Assembly (NCBI GenBank): GCA_964392985.1
Contig: CAYMSF010000076.1
Location: forward strand, 1 to 17,310
DNA: 17,310 nucleotides
Direction: 5' to 3'
Source: CAYMSF01 sp964392985
GTDB taxonomy: Bacteria; Verrucomicrobiota; Lentisphaeria; Victivallales; Victivallaceae
The notes beneath the pieces were generated by a model. The model was not told where the DNA came from and searched no databases. It was given only the letters and a program-made list of their open reading frames with translations. Within the stretch, counting starts at the first letter, position 1, and each line of letters opens with the position of its first letter. Below are positions 1 through 8,800 of this stretch, in pieces. The position numbers and the translations under genes are program-made.

Positions 1-668
1 GTGCGGTTTTTTTAGCTTATTTCACTTCTGACGCTATTCTGCGCCAGTTTGTGCTTTATCGTGCCGGGACCCAATCAATAAGTCTGAATACTATCCTGGA
101 AAATGTTCCGTCTGAAATAAGAGATGAAGTCAGACAGCGCATACTGGTTGCAGACTTGAAAGATAAATTACTGGCGGCATCTACTGACGGAGAAAAAATT
201 AGTGCATCTATTGCGCTTGCCGCTGCGATTTCCGATAAAAATCTGCAAGAGAAATATGCAGAAATCATTGACAAATATCCGTCCGCGCCGGAATCAGCGC
301 CGGCATTCATCTATTATTTATACGCTCCCGAGCCCACGTTAAAATCCATTTCAATCCAGCGCTTCCATGAATATCTTAAACAGCTTAAAGACCCGGATCT
401 TTTTTATGCCATTGATGCCGGTTTTGGTACATTAAAAAACAGAAAAGCATCTTCCGGAGAATTAATTACTTTTCTATTGCCGTTGTTGGAAATCAAGGGG
501 CAATACCGCGAATACCAGCGTCTTTATATTGAACTGGCGGAACTGGCGTTTCAGGAGAATAATCAGGCGGTTGAATTGAATGCCCGTAAACTTGATGAGG
601 CTTGTGGCAAACTTTCATATTACGATAAAATTTTGGGACCACAACAAGCAAAGAAGATCAAAAAATAA
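1..668 (+). CDS. 3' part of an unrecognised helical protein next to an ABC permease
   Basis: The reading frame is open from base 3 to the TAA at 666-668, with no stop before the window edge, so the true start is very likely outside the window. The GTG at 51 is only an internal possibility. About 221 residues are visible. They begin with a hydrophobic stretch (AVFLAYFTSDAILRQF), possibly the end of a membrane segment, and continue as an alanine-, leucine- and lysine-rich, apparently all-helical domain ending in a basic tail (QQAKKIKK). I do not recognise the family. The stop codon overlaps the ATG of the ABC-2 permease by one base (TAATG), which implies translational coupling and a shared process. 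It could be an accessory or extracytoplasmic subunit of that transporter. This is inference from position; no catalytic motif was seen. Confidence 0.75.
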   Translation, partial: AVFLAYFTSDAILRQFVLYRAGTQSISLNTILENVPSEIRDEVRQRILVADLKDKLLAASTDGEKISASIALAAAISDKNLQEKYAEIIDKYPSAPESAPAFIYYLYAPEPTLKSISIQRFHEYLKQLKDPDLFYAIDAGFGTLKNRKASSGELITFLLPLLEIKGQYREYQRLYIELAELAFQENNQAVELNARKLDEACGKLSYYDKILGPQQAKKIKK

Positions 669-1453
669 TGTTAAAAGTATTCGGTGTATTTGAAATCACG
701 GTAAAAAAGATGAAAGAACCGGCATTTGCGATTCTGCTGGTTATTGCCGTTTTGATTGGAGCCAGTGTTTCAGGAATGGAAATACTGATGTTTAAACATG
801 ACATGGGTTTACTTTTCGGCTTGATATCTTTAGAACAGGGAGCACCGTTACTGTCCGGGTTCGTTGTTATTCTTTTAATGACCATCATCATCGCGATATT
901 TTCCGGTGCGACAGATATTCCTAAAGATATTGAATCAAGAACTATCATGATTGTGCTGACCAAACCGGTAAAAAGGATAGAATATATCATAGGTAAATAT
1001 CTTGGGATAACCGCGATATGCATCTGTTTTTTTCTAACTGCAGCGCTTACTGCTTTTGTGTTGCACTGGGTAACTACCGGCGAAAGGTATGGCGTAGAGT
1101 TATTAATCCGGCAGTCTTTTTTATTATTAGCGTTGTTTCCTTTGGTTGCGTTGACAGTTATGGTTTCAACTTTTCTGCCGGATATCAGCGCGATGATTGT
1201 TACCAGCGCTTATGTAGTTATTTCATTGTTGATTAGTGCCATATCAGTATTTGTCGATATGCTGCCGAAAAGTCTGGAAATTGTGTCGGCGGTGCATATT
1301 ATAGCTTATTTTTTTCCTAACTTCTTCTACTTCTTCAATTCCTGCAAATTTTCCGGGCTTGTACTGTTGTCAATGATTGTCTATTCCTTATCGATAACTG
1401 CTATTTTTCTTTTTATCGCCTCATTACAAATGAACCGCCGCGACATGGTTTAA
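668..1453 (+). CDS. ABC-2 type transporter permease (NosY/GldF-like)
   Basis: A 261-residue inner-membrane permease with about six hydrophobic segments (roughly residues 18-34, 61-80, 112-134, 150-170, 174-196 and 229-252). Between the second and third is the stretch IPKDIESRTIMIVLTKPVKR followed by a GKYLGI-like segment. This matches the family pattern of a short acidic/basic motif, then L-[ST]-[KR]-P-x-x-R, then GKxxG, seen in ABC-2 permeases of the NosY/GldF type. The C-terminus (MNRRDMV) also fits the usual F-x-R-R-D-hydrophobic ending. Such permeases work with a separate ATPase to export or reposition envelope substrates. No ATPase gene is in the window; it may lie to the left, upstream of the partial gene whose stop overlaps this ATG. 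The substrate cannot be read from sequence. Length is normal for the family. Confidence 0.85.
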   Translation: MLKVFGVFEITVKKMKEPAFAILLVIAVLIGASVSGMEILMFKHDMGLLFGLISLEQGAPLLSGFVVILLMTIIIAIFSGATDIPKDIESRTIMIVLTKPVKRIEYIIGKYLGITAICICFFLTAALTAFVLHWVTTGERYGVELLIRQSFLLLALFPLVALTVMVSTFLPDISAMIVTSAYVVISLLISAISVFVDMLPKSLEIVSAVHIIAYFFPNFFYFFNSCKFSGLVLLSMIVYSLSITAIFLFIASLQMNRRDMV

Positions 1454-1526
1454 ACCAACCCGGTTCAAGCCAATGCATCGTTTAAACTGGTAAAAGTGAA
1501 TATCACGAGATATCCGCACCGATAAA

Positions 1527-4202
1527 TCATTCCCATTCCGGTTCTTTGAAATCGTTGAGCATCCATATCACCACAGGCAGGGAAATAAAAGGTGTACCGC
1601 TAGTTACAGTTACAAAGCACAGTCGGATATCTTTATCTTCCCGACCAGGTTTTATTTCGTCATTTGGATTATTGTCCCTGGCAGATTGATACGTCAACCC
1701 CAATTCTGGAAACCGATACCAACTTCCGCTACTCCCACGATTCCCGGGATATGGGTTTAGATTTTCAATAAAATAAGTTCCGCCCTTTTTATCTAACTTC
1801 TTATATGCGGCATATAACTTTCTGACAGTTTCAAGCTGATATTTGCTCTTTTTCAGTAAATCTTTGTTTTTATTGTGTTGATAGGCTTTTGCCAGAGAAG
1901 CACCCCAGAAATCACAATATTGACAAACCTCAGGAAAAGACTGTTCGTAGCCTTTTACCGCCGCTTTCTCCAGCACTTTCAAACTACGATCATCATAGCC
2001 AAAAACATCACAATATTCCATAACCGCCAGACTTTTTCTCGGCAACTTGTAAACGTCAGTATAATGACCTGGATTTTTGCTGAACCATGCTTTGTTCATG
2101 CCACCGTCACCATCAGGATCAGTGAAGGCGGTAAAAAGTATCCGGGTTTTCTCCTTCAATTCCGCTGATGGAAATATCCGGTAAAGTCCAATCATTTGAG
2201 CCGTAAATGCATCCGGTCCCTGACCGATGAATAAATTGTCACATTTAAAATTAGCCAACAGATTGTCTTTTAATGGTTCCAAAATGTCTTTTACCCAACG
2301 GGCATCGCGAAGCAAATAGAGCATGGCCATGGCATTAACGAATTCAATTTCTCCATCTAAACGGAAGTTGCCACGACCATTTGACCAGTCAGGACGTTGT
2401 CTTTTTTCCCCGGTAAGTGGTAATAACATTCCATTGATTCTTCGTACTTTTCCGCCAGACCAGCGTGTAAAACAGTTTTGAGCAGTCCAACTGATATGGC
2501 GTTGTGCCACATCAAGATACTTGCGTTCGCCTGAACGCGCCCACCCGAGCATAATGGATTTGTTCACAGTATAAGCATTTTTAAGATTCAACCTGTACCA
2601 GACGGGATACACATTGATGACATTATTGTTCACCTGTTTAAAATAACGTAACTCCGGGTGTTTGCCCCAATCATACCAACCGGTGTAGCGAAAATATTCC
2701 TGAGGCACCATAAATTCATCAAACCATGTAGAAATAAATTCTTCAATATCTTCAAAATCTTTGCCGCCCTCTCCTTTTGCCGCCATCTGCCAGAACGCAC
2801 GCGAATCAACGTGGCAGAGCCAACGCGGGTCGGCATACGCCAATGGAGGAATTTGAATACCACTGGCGATAAGTTGACATTTCTTCGCATCAATTGTTGC
2901 CGGAAAATAGGAAAAAGTCAGTTCGTGATTCCGCGACAAACCGACACAACTCGGGTTGTTTTCTTCGCTGCGGATGAAATCAGGTTGAAGTTCTTTGTTA
3001 TTATTCTCTTTGGGTTTATTGGAGAAATCCACCCACTCTTTCCACCAATCTTCGCAAAGGGTTTTAGGACGGTAATCAAGTTTCCGTCCGTCCCTGCCCG
3101 ACCACAACTTGATGGTCAACCGACCATCGGACGCGCGAAATTCTTTAGGAAACTGAACGGCAAAATCTTTCATCGCAATCATCACGCCGGCAGTGCCGTT
3201 GTCCAGCGCCGCCCAACCGGCACTCTCTCCAATCTGCTGTTTTATATCTTTGCCTCTTCCCAGTTCACAGACATATTCCTTACGGTTATACACCGGATAT
3301 TCTTTTTGAAAAACCCAGGCATTCTCCCAGGATTTCAAATCTTCGCAGTATACTGTTCCTTTGTTGTCGGAGAAATAAGCTTTGTACTGATTGGATTTAG
3401 TCAACGGCAAGTTGATGCCGATTTCCTTGTACCATATTTCGTCATTGTCGCGGGTGATGATAAAAGAGTGTTCAAGTTTTATTTCCGGGCGGTCAAGATA
3501 GATGTGATAGCGGACAACGGCGCGGGCAACTTGAGTTCCGTCCGGAATAACATAATAGCCCTCGCAACGCAACACCACCCGGATTTTGCCTGCCGTTTCA
3601 ACTTTCCAAACCAGTTTACTGCCGTTTCCCCCAAGAATTGCTTTCCGGTTATTTTGATCAATCAAGTAAATATCGCCGCCAGTTCCTGTTGCTATTTCCT
3701 GTTTTGAATCTTTATTCACTGACAACACTTGCACAGGAGAAGCAAATTGTTTATCCCATGCCAGTTCCAATATACCATTGTTTATCACAATATTTTTGGG
3801 AGTTTCCCGGACTTCGATACCGGACAGGTTATCGGCAGGATTATTTTTGCCGATGACCAGACGGATTGCGCTGTCTGGTTTGGCGAGAAAATCCGTCCAT
3901 AACCACAGAATGGAACCGGATTCATAACGTGTTCTGACTTCGAATTGAGCTGGTACCATGCCCTGTCCTGGAATTTCAACGGCTAATTCACTGATTTCTC
4001 TAGCCTGACCCTCTTTGAGCGGAAAGCCGCAGCCCAGTGGAATAATTTCCTGAGTGGATGCCTTACCTGCATCAATAACTATCGGTATTGATGCAGGATG
4101 GCTTTTGCCTGTGTTTGCATCATCAACAGCCAATAATGCTTTCTCTGCAAACAGCAAAGCTAAACAGAATAGAACAAATGTCTTTGATAAACTTAAATTC
4201 AT
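1527..4202 (-). CDS. Secreted exo-rhamnogalacturonan lyase-like protein (PL26 / YetA-like)
   Basis: An 891-residue protein with an N-terminal signal peptide (hydrophobic core about residues 8-25, probable cleavage near ALLA/V). The N-terminal region (about 38-140) has the features of the RIFT-barrel domain of PcRGLX/YetA proteins: a short strand IPIVIDAG, then PLGCGFPLKEG, then a statement-like strand pair ending in ILWLWTDF. A middle beta-rich region holds YHIYLDRPEIKLEHSFI, typical of the family. The C-terminal half is helical with many W, Y and H residues and repeated hairpins, consistent with an alpha/alpha toroid. Family members remove unsaturated rhamnogalacturonan disaccharides from pectin by beta-elimination. 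I did not map catalytic residues, so lyase activity is inferred. It stands alone on the minus strand with no other pectin gene in the window. No clear Shine-Dalgarno sequence precedes the ATG. The 3' end converges with the permease gene. Confidence 0.75.
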   Translation of the reverse strand: MNLSLSKTFVLFCLALLFAEKALLAVDDANTGKSHPASIPIVIDAGKASTQEIIPLGCGFPLKEGQAREISELAVEIPGQGMVPAQFEVRTRYESGSILWLWTDFLAKPDSAIRLVIGKNNPADNLSGIEVRETPKNIVINNGILELAWDKQFASPVQVLSVNKDSKQEIATGTGGDIYLIDQNNRKAILGGNGSKLVWKVETAGKIRVVLRCEGYYVIPDGTQVARAVVRYHIYLDRPEIKLEHSFIITRDNDEIWYKEIGINLPLTKSNQYKAYFSDNKGTVYCEDLKSWENAWVFQKEYPVYNRKEYVCELGRGKDIKQQIGESAGWAALDNGTAGVMIAMKDFAVQFPKEFRASDGRLTIKLWSGRDGRKLDYRPKTLCEDWWKEWVDFSNKPKENNNKELQPDFIRSEENNPSCVGLSRNHELTFSYFPATIDAKKCQLIASGIQIPPLAYADPRWLCHVDSRAFWQMAAKGEGGKDFEDIEEFISTWFDEFMVPQEYFRYTGWYDWGKHPELRYFKQVNNNVINVYPVWYRLNLKNAYTVNKSIMLGWARSGERKYLDVAQRHISWTAQNCFTRWSGGKVRRINGMLLPLTGEKRQRPDWSNGRGNFRLDGEIEFVNAMAMLYLLRDARWVKDILEPLKDNLLANFKCDNLFIGQGPDAFTAQMIGLYRIFPSAELKEKTRILFTAFTDPDGDGGMNKAWFSKNPGHYTDVYKLPRKSLAVMEYCDVFGYDDRSLKVLEKAAVKGYEQSFPEVCQYCDFWGASLAKAYQHNKNKDLLKKSKYQLETVRKLYAAYKKLDKKGGTYFIENLNPYPGNRGSSGSWYRFPELGLTYQSARDNNPNDEIKPGREDKDIRLCFVTVTSGTPFISLPVVIWMLNDFKEPEWE

Positions 4203-4217
4203 TTAAAAGTAAACGTA

Positions 4218-4225
4218 AACCGGTT
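4218..4225. promoter_or_regulatory. AACCGGTT palindrome, candidate operator of the lyase gene
   Basis: A perfect 8-base palindrome 16 bases upstream of the lyase ATG; extended to 12 bases (TAAACCGGTTAA) it has a single mismatched pair. LacI-family sugar regulators often bind palindromes with a central CG, so a carbohydrate-responsive operator is plausible for an isolated polysaccharide-degrading gene. No regulator gene is in the window. Short palindromes occur by chance, so confidence is low. Confidence 0.25.
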
Positions 4226-4298
4226 AATCGGAAGAGTTAACAATGGGTTATTAAAAAATGAATCAGAACAATCCACAACCCACACTATATCAACACGT

Positions 4299-4326
4299 AC
4301 TATATTTCATCATTCAACTATTGCAA
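4299..4326 (-). promoter_or_regulatory. Possible sigma-70 promoter of the lyase gene
   Basis: Read on the minus strand: TTGCAA (4326-4321) as -35, a 16-base spacer, and TATAGT (4304-4299) as -10. Spacing equals that of the two better promoters at 13308 and 14096. It would give a leader of roughly 90 bases before the lyase ATG. The -35 matches consensus at four of six positions. Confidence 0.35.
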
Positions 4327-4434
4327 ACCTACGCGGGATTATTCAGAATACAGTCCGCCAATAGCTTAAGTCGAAATCATTCTAAATAATATTGTAATAA
4401 GCCAAATAAACCTGCGGTAACATTTACAAATTTG

Positions 4435-4440
4435 TATAAT
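4435..4440 (+). promoter_or_regulatory. hflX: Consensus -10 hexamer (TATAAT) facing hflX
   Basis: A perfect TATAAT lies 72 bases before the hflX ATG. No good -35 hexamer is present 16-18 bases upstream; TTTACA at 4423-4428 is too close. It may be a promoter with weak -35 contact, or chance in AT-rich DNA. Confidence 0.3.
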
Positions 4441-4470
4441 AAAAACTTGCCGTAATGCCATATATGATTT

Positions 4471-4480
4471 AGATTAATCT
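4471..4480. repeat. Perfect 10-base palindrome upstream of hflX
   Basis: AGATTAATCT is its own reverse complement, and its core GATTAAT recurs as a direct copy at 4484-4490, one helical turn (12 bases) further on. This lies between the candidate -10 and the hflX start, where a repressor could act. The composition is AT-rich, so a chance origin cannot be excluded. Confidence 0.25.
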
Positions 4481-4512
4481 TTTGATTAATAAATTACTGG
4501 AATTAAACAACT

Positions 4513-5799
4513 ATGATAATAACGACACCGGATGACGCGTCACTGGATTTAACGGCAGTGTTAATCGGAGTTTGCGATCAGGATGCTGATGTCAACGCAA
4601 CCAATGAACATCTGGCGGAACTGGAAGAGTTGGCCAACAACATTGCACTGCGCACCGTTGAACGCATCGTGGTAAAACGCCGGTCACCGGGTTCACAATA
4701 TTACATTGGTTCCGGCAAGGCGAATGAAATCGCGGAAAAGATAAAAGATGCCGGTATCTCCTGCATTATTTTTGACAATGATTTGACCCCGTCACAACAG
4801 CGCAACTGGGAAAAGTTGACCAAAATCCAGGTTATCGACCGTCAGGAAGTGATTCTCGACATCTTTGCCAAACGGGCGCTGACCCGGGAAGCGACAATAC
4901 AGGTAAAACTGGCAAGAATGCGTTATCTTCTGCCGCGTCTTACCGGGGCATGGAGTCACCTCTCCCGGCAGCGCGGCGGTAACAGCGCGGCACGCGGCGA
5001 AGGTGAAAAACAGATTGAAGTTGACCGCAGAATAGTTAAACTGCAGATTGCCACCTTGTCGGATGAGTTAAAAATACTGCAACAGCAAAGGGAAACCCAG
5101 CGCAAAGGGCGTTCCCGTAACGCTATACCGCAAACGGCGATTGTCGGTTATACCAATGCCGGCAAGTCTTCTCTGTTGAATAAACTGGCGAAAGCCGGGG
5201 TTCTGGTTGAAGACAAACTTTTTGCCACACTTGATCCTACTACCAGAAAAATTATACTGCCAAATAAATTACCGGTATTACTAACCGACACGGTGGGATT
5301 TATTCGCAAATTGCCTCATTCATTAATTGAAGCATTTAAATCGACGCTGGAAGAGGCGGTCGTAGCGGATTTGTTGATAATTTTACTAGACATCAGCAAT
5401 CCGTCAGTCGAAGACCACTGGGAAACGACAATGACGGTCCTCAAAGAATTGGGCGCGGATGAGAAGAATATGCTCGTCGTCTTTAATAAAATGGACATGA
5501 TTGATGATACGGTTTTACTTGCCAGAATCCGGGGACTGTTTCCCGATGCCTGCTATATTTCGACACTTACCGGCGCGGGTCTGGATGAATTGCTGGAGCG
5601 GCTTGGCTCTGCACTTTCACAGGATATAAAACTGAAGCGTTTTCTGTTGCCGCCATCGCGACATGACCTGGTGGCATTCATCCATAAACACGGACAAATT
5701 TTTGAATCTGAATATGATGAGATTGGTAATTTGCAGTTATTGGTTAATATTAAAGCAACTCTGTTGCCGCGCCTGATGGATTATATTGTTCTGGAATAA
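4513..5799 (+). CDS. hflX: Ribosome-dissociating GTPase HflX
   Basis: A 428-residue protein of normal length for HflX, a cytoplasmic GTPase that binds the 50S subunit and splits stalled or idle ribosomes, notably after heat stress. The N-terminal HflX domain (about 1-195) contains GSGKANEI (66-73), IIFDNDL and the family signature SHLSRQRGG (148-156) followed by RGEGEKQIEVDRR (161-173), then a coiled-coil linker. The G domain follows: Walker A GYTNAGKSS (212-220), switch I DPTTR (241-245), G3 DTVGF (259-263) and G4 NKMD (325-328). All key residues are present. The ATG at 4513 gives a full-length N-terminus; only a weak TGGA-type ribosome site precedes it. It is first in a same-strand run, 48 bases ahead of the giant coiled-coil gene, and the two may be cotranscribed although no functional link is evident. 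Confidence 0.97.
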   Translation: MIITTPDDASLDLTAVLIGVCDQDADVNATNEHLAELEELANNIALRTVERIVVKRRSPGSQYYIGSGKANEIAEKIKDAGISCIIFDNDLTPSQQRNWEKLTKIQVIDRQEVILDIFAKRALTREATIQVKLARMRYLLPRLTGAWSHLSRQRGGNSAARGEGEKQIEVDRRIVKLQIATLSDELKILQQQRETQRKGRSRNAIPQTAIVGYTNAGKSSLLNKLAKAGVLVEDKLFATLDPTTRKIILPNKLPVLLTDTVGFIRKLPHSLIEAFKSTLEEAVVADLLIILLDISNPSVEDHWETTMTVLKELGADEKNMLVVFNKMDMIDDTVLLARIRGLFPDACYISTLTGAGLDELLERLGSALSQDIKLKRFLLPPSRHDLVAFIHKHGQIFESEYDEIGNLQLLVNIKATLLPRLMDYIVLE

Positions 5800-5837
5800 C
5801 CACAGGTAATACGGCGTCAGTATTTCAATTGTAGTAT

Positions 5838-5841
5838 GGAG
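5838..5841 (+). promoter_or_regulatory. Ribosome binding site fixing the start of the giant coiled-coil gene
   Basis: GGAG lies six bases before the ATG at 5848. The in-frame ATG at 5836 overlaps this site and has no ribosome site of its own. Starting at 5848 also gives a clean signal peptide (MQKRYWIIVSTIL...). Confidence 0.7.
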
Positions 5842-5847
5842 CAACTT

Positions 5848-8800
5848 ATGCAAAAAAGATATTGGATTATTGTCAGTACAATATTAGTTCTGTTTGCCTC
5901 ACCGGTCTGGGCGGAAGATGAAGAATTTTCCCCGTGGGATGCCTGGCGGCACGGTTTTTCAAATTATGAAAAAGGGGAACAGAATAAAGCCCGCGGCAAT
6001 CGCGACGAGGCGATGCAATACTTTCAGAAAGCCAAAGAATATTATCAGGCAGTACAAAACAACCGTCCGGAATGGAATCAGAAAATAATCACCAGCCGCA
6101 TTAAGATGTGCGAGCAGGAAATCGGCGAGTTAAAATCACAAATATCTTCACAATCAAAATCAAGCAATCGGGAGGAACGGACTTCGACTCCAAGCAGTGA
6201 AGGCGACAGTTCTGAAACCAAGGCTGAATTGGAAAAATACAAGAAAAAACTGTTCTCGGTACTGGTTGAACTGGACGAGTCTCGGCGTCTGGCGGAACGC
6301 GGCAAAAGCGCCTCGGCTGAAATTGAAAATATGCTCAAAGAGAAAGGTGTTCTGCAACAGCAGTTGTCTCTGTTGCAACAGAAATATGATGCGTTAAACG
6401 ACAAGCTGTCCCAGCCGGACAATGAAAAAAATGAACTAAAAAACCGGATGCTGGAAGAGAAAATGAAGATGGAGATTCTCAACCAGAAAATCAAGATGCA
6501 GGAGGATAATTACGAAAAATTGCGCCGCGAAAGCGCCGAGCAATATAAAGACACCAGTGAAACAAAATTCGTCTTGCAGCGCAGTGAACAAAAAATCCGC
6601 GAATTAAATGACCAGATACTCCGCTATGATAAAAACAGTACAGATAGCAGTCAGCAGCAGCGTGCACTCAGCGCACAGATTGCACAACTCACCCAGGTTA
6701 ACAGTTCTGCACAGTCATCGCTAAAAGAGAAGCAGGATGAAATCAACAAACTGAATAAATGGATTGAGGAACTGCAGGAAAAGGGTGGCAACCAAAGCAA
6801 AATGCAGAATGAAATTATTGTTGAGAACAAGTTGATGCAGGAGAAATACAGTACGATAAAAGAGCAGTACGAGAAGCTTTCAGCAGAGTATCAGGAAGTA
6901 AAAAACAAACAGCTTGAACTGCATATCACGTTGACACAGTTGAAAGATACCATCAAACAGTTGAGTGACCAGAAAGAAAGTATTGCCGAAGAATACAATA
7001 GCTTGCAGAAAAAGTTCAATCAGAGCAATCTGGCAGAAAACATGAGTACCAAAGAGGTACAACAGGCGCGCGAACAAAATCAGAAACTGGAAAACGAGCT
7101 TAAACTGTTTGTTGACAAATATGAAAAAATGCAAAAACGTTTAGAAGAACGCACGGCCAATGAGTATCAAACAATTCTAGCCGCAAACAGAACGAGCAAT
7201 GAACTTTCGGAAAAATTGAACAATAAGATTCGTGAACTGGAACAGTTGCGCAGTAAATATGAGCAGTTGGACAAGTCTAATCGTGACGCTTTAAGCGTCT
7301 TTTCTGAATTAAAAACTAATTTCAGTCTGCTGAAATCCGAATATAACAGCTTAAAAGATGAAAACAAACAATTAAATTCGATTAAAAATGAATTCCAATC
7401 ATTGCAGCAGGATAATCAGCAATTGCGCAAAGAGAAAGCAGAATTCAGTGATGTCCGGGAAAAACTGCAAGTAACGATATTAAGCACCACAAAAGAAATC
7501 AACTCATTGAAAAAGACCAATGATGAATTAAAAATAAAGTCAGTCAGTACCGAAAAGAATACTTCACAGGAAGTTAGCTCGTTGAAGAAAGACAATGAGG
7601 ATTTGAAAATAAAATTGGCCAATGCGGAAAAGAACAGCGGTAACACCAGAGGCGAATTAGAAAAACTTCAGGAGGCAACGAAAGGCGCGACACAGGAGAT
7701 TGACGCCTTGAAAATTAAACTAGCCAGCGCGGAAAGGAATGGCGGGGATATCAAGGGTGAATTAGATAAACTGCTGACAGGGTCTAAAAGCGCCGCTTTG
7801 GAGATCAACTCATTGAAAAAAGATAACGCTGAATTGCAAATAAAATTAGTCAGTGCCGAAAAGAATGGCGGGGACATCAAGGGTGAATTAGATAAACTGC
7901 TGGCAGGGTCAAAAAGCGCCGCTTTGGAGATCAACTCATTAAAAAAAGATAACGCTGAATTGCAAATAAAATTAGTCAGTGCCGAAAAGAATGGCGGAGA
8001 CATCAAGGGTGAATTAGATAAGTTGCGCACGGAACTGGCAGACCTGTCAGCGATGAAAACCAAAAATAAACGTCTGATGGAACAACTTAACAGCTCCCGG
8101 TCATCAATCACCGAATTGAAGGATAAATGTATCAAACAGGCCGACGCTTCAGTAACGCTCCAGAACAGTATTGCCACGCTTGAAGAGGAAAAGAAAACTC
8201 TGGCAAAAAATATTGGGGAAAAAGATAAAGCGATAGCGGACGTCAAAGTTGAATCAAAACAAGCTCAGGCTAATCAACAGCAAATCATCGAAATGCTCAA
8301 GGATGCAGCCAAAAACGACAAAGAAAAAATACAGTCATTCAGCGAAATCAATAAGAAACTTAGCGAGTCGATTGATAAGAATCAAGCTGATAACCGGACT
8401 CTTGAACAAACCATCAACCGGCTGAAAGAAGATTCCGCCAATAATGCAAAAATACGTCAGGATGCGGAAAATGCTACCGCAAAATTAAAAGAACTTTCTG
8501 TTGCTTATGACAAATCTACTGCTGAAAACAACCGGCTACTGGCAGAATTAAAGACCATTGATTCACTGCGAAACGAAAATAGTGAACTGAGCGGTAAAGT
8601 CAAAAAACTGCAGGAGATGGAAGAGGATCACAGCAGGCTCAAAAACAATTATCAACGCCTGCTTGAGAACATCAGAAATGATAGCAATGCACAGAATAAA
8701 AATCTCGCGACGATGCTGGAAAAGGCTAGAGAGGAAAATCTTACCATAACTGGAGAAGTTAATAGACTGCGGCAGGAAAAAACCAATATTGAGACGCTAA

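Larger units (their letters stand above)
4203..4512. other. Divergent intergenic region between the lyase gene and hflX
   Basis: About 310 bases, clearly AT-richer than the flanking genes and without a convincing gene on either strand. It must hold the promoters of two divergent genes. Visible elements are a minus-strand promoter-like pair (4299-4326), an AACCGGTT palindrome close to the lyase start (4218-4225), a consensus -10 hexamer facing hflX (4435-4440) and a perfect palindrome (4471-4480). No riboswitch or tRNA fold was recognised. Confidence 0.8.

Noticed and set aside
1454..1526. Bidirectional terminator between the convergent permease and lyase genes
   Set aside because: Only weak pairing (ATATC and GATAT around ACGA near 1500-1513) without a T-run; not strong enough to call.
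2658..3707. Long plus-strand open frame antisense to the lyase gene, about 349 residues
   Set aside because: It lies wholly inside the well-supported lyase gene, has an unnatural F/R/I-rich composition and no domain or ribosome site. It is a frame shadow.
5836..5847. Alternative start of the giant protein four residues upstream
   Set aside because: The ATG at 5836 overlaps the GGAG site that is well placed for the ATG at 5848, and the longer form spoils the signal peptide N-region.
7668..8246. Minus-strand open frame rich in Ser, Leu and Phe opposite the 42-residue repeats
   Set aside because: Antisense reading of Lys/Glu/Asn-rich coiled-coil codons gives long open Ser/Phe/Leu frames; repeats simply copy it. 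No independent evidence of a gene.
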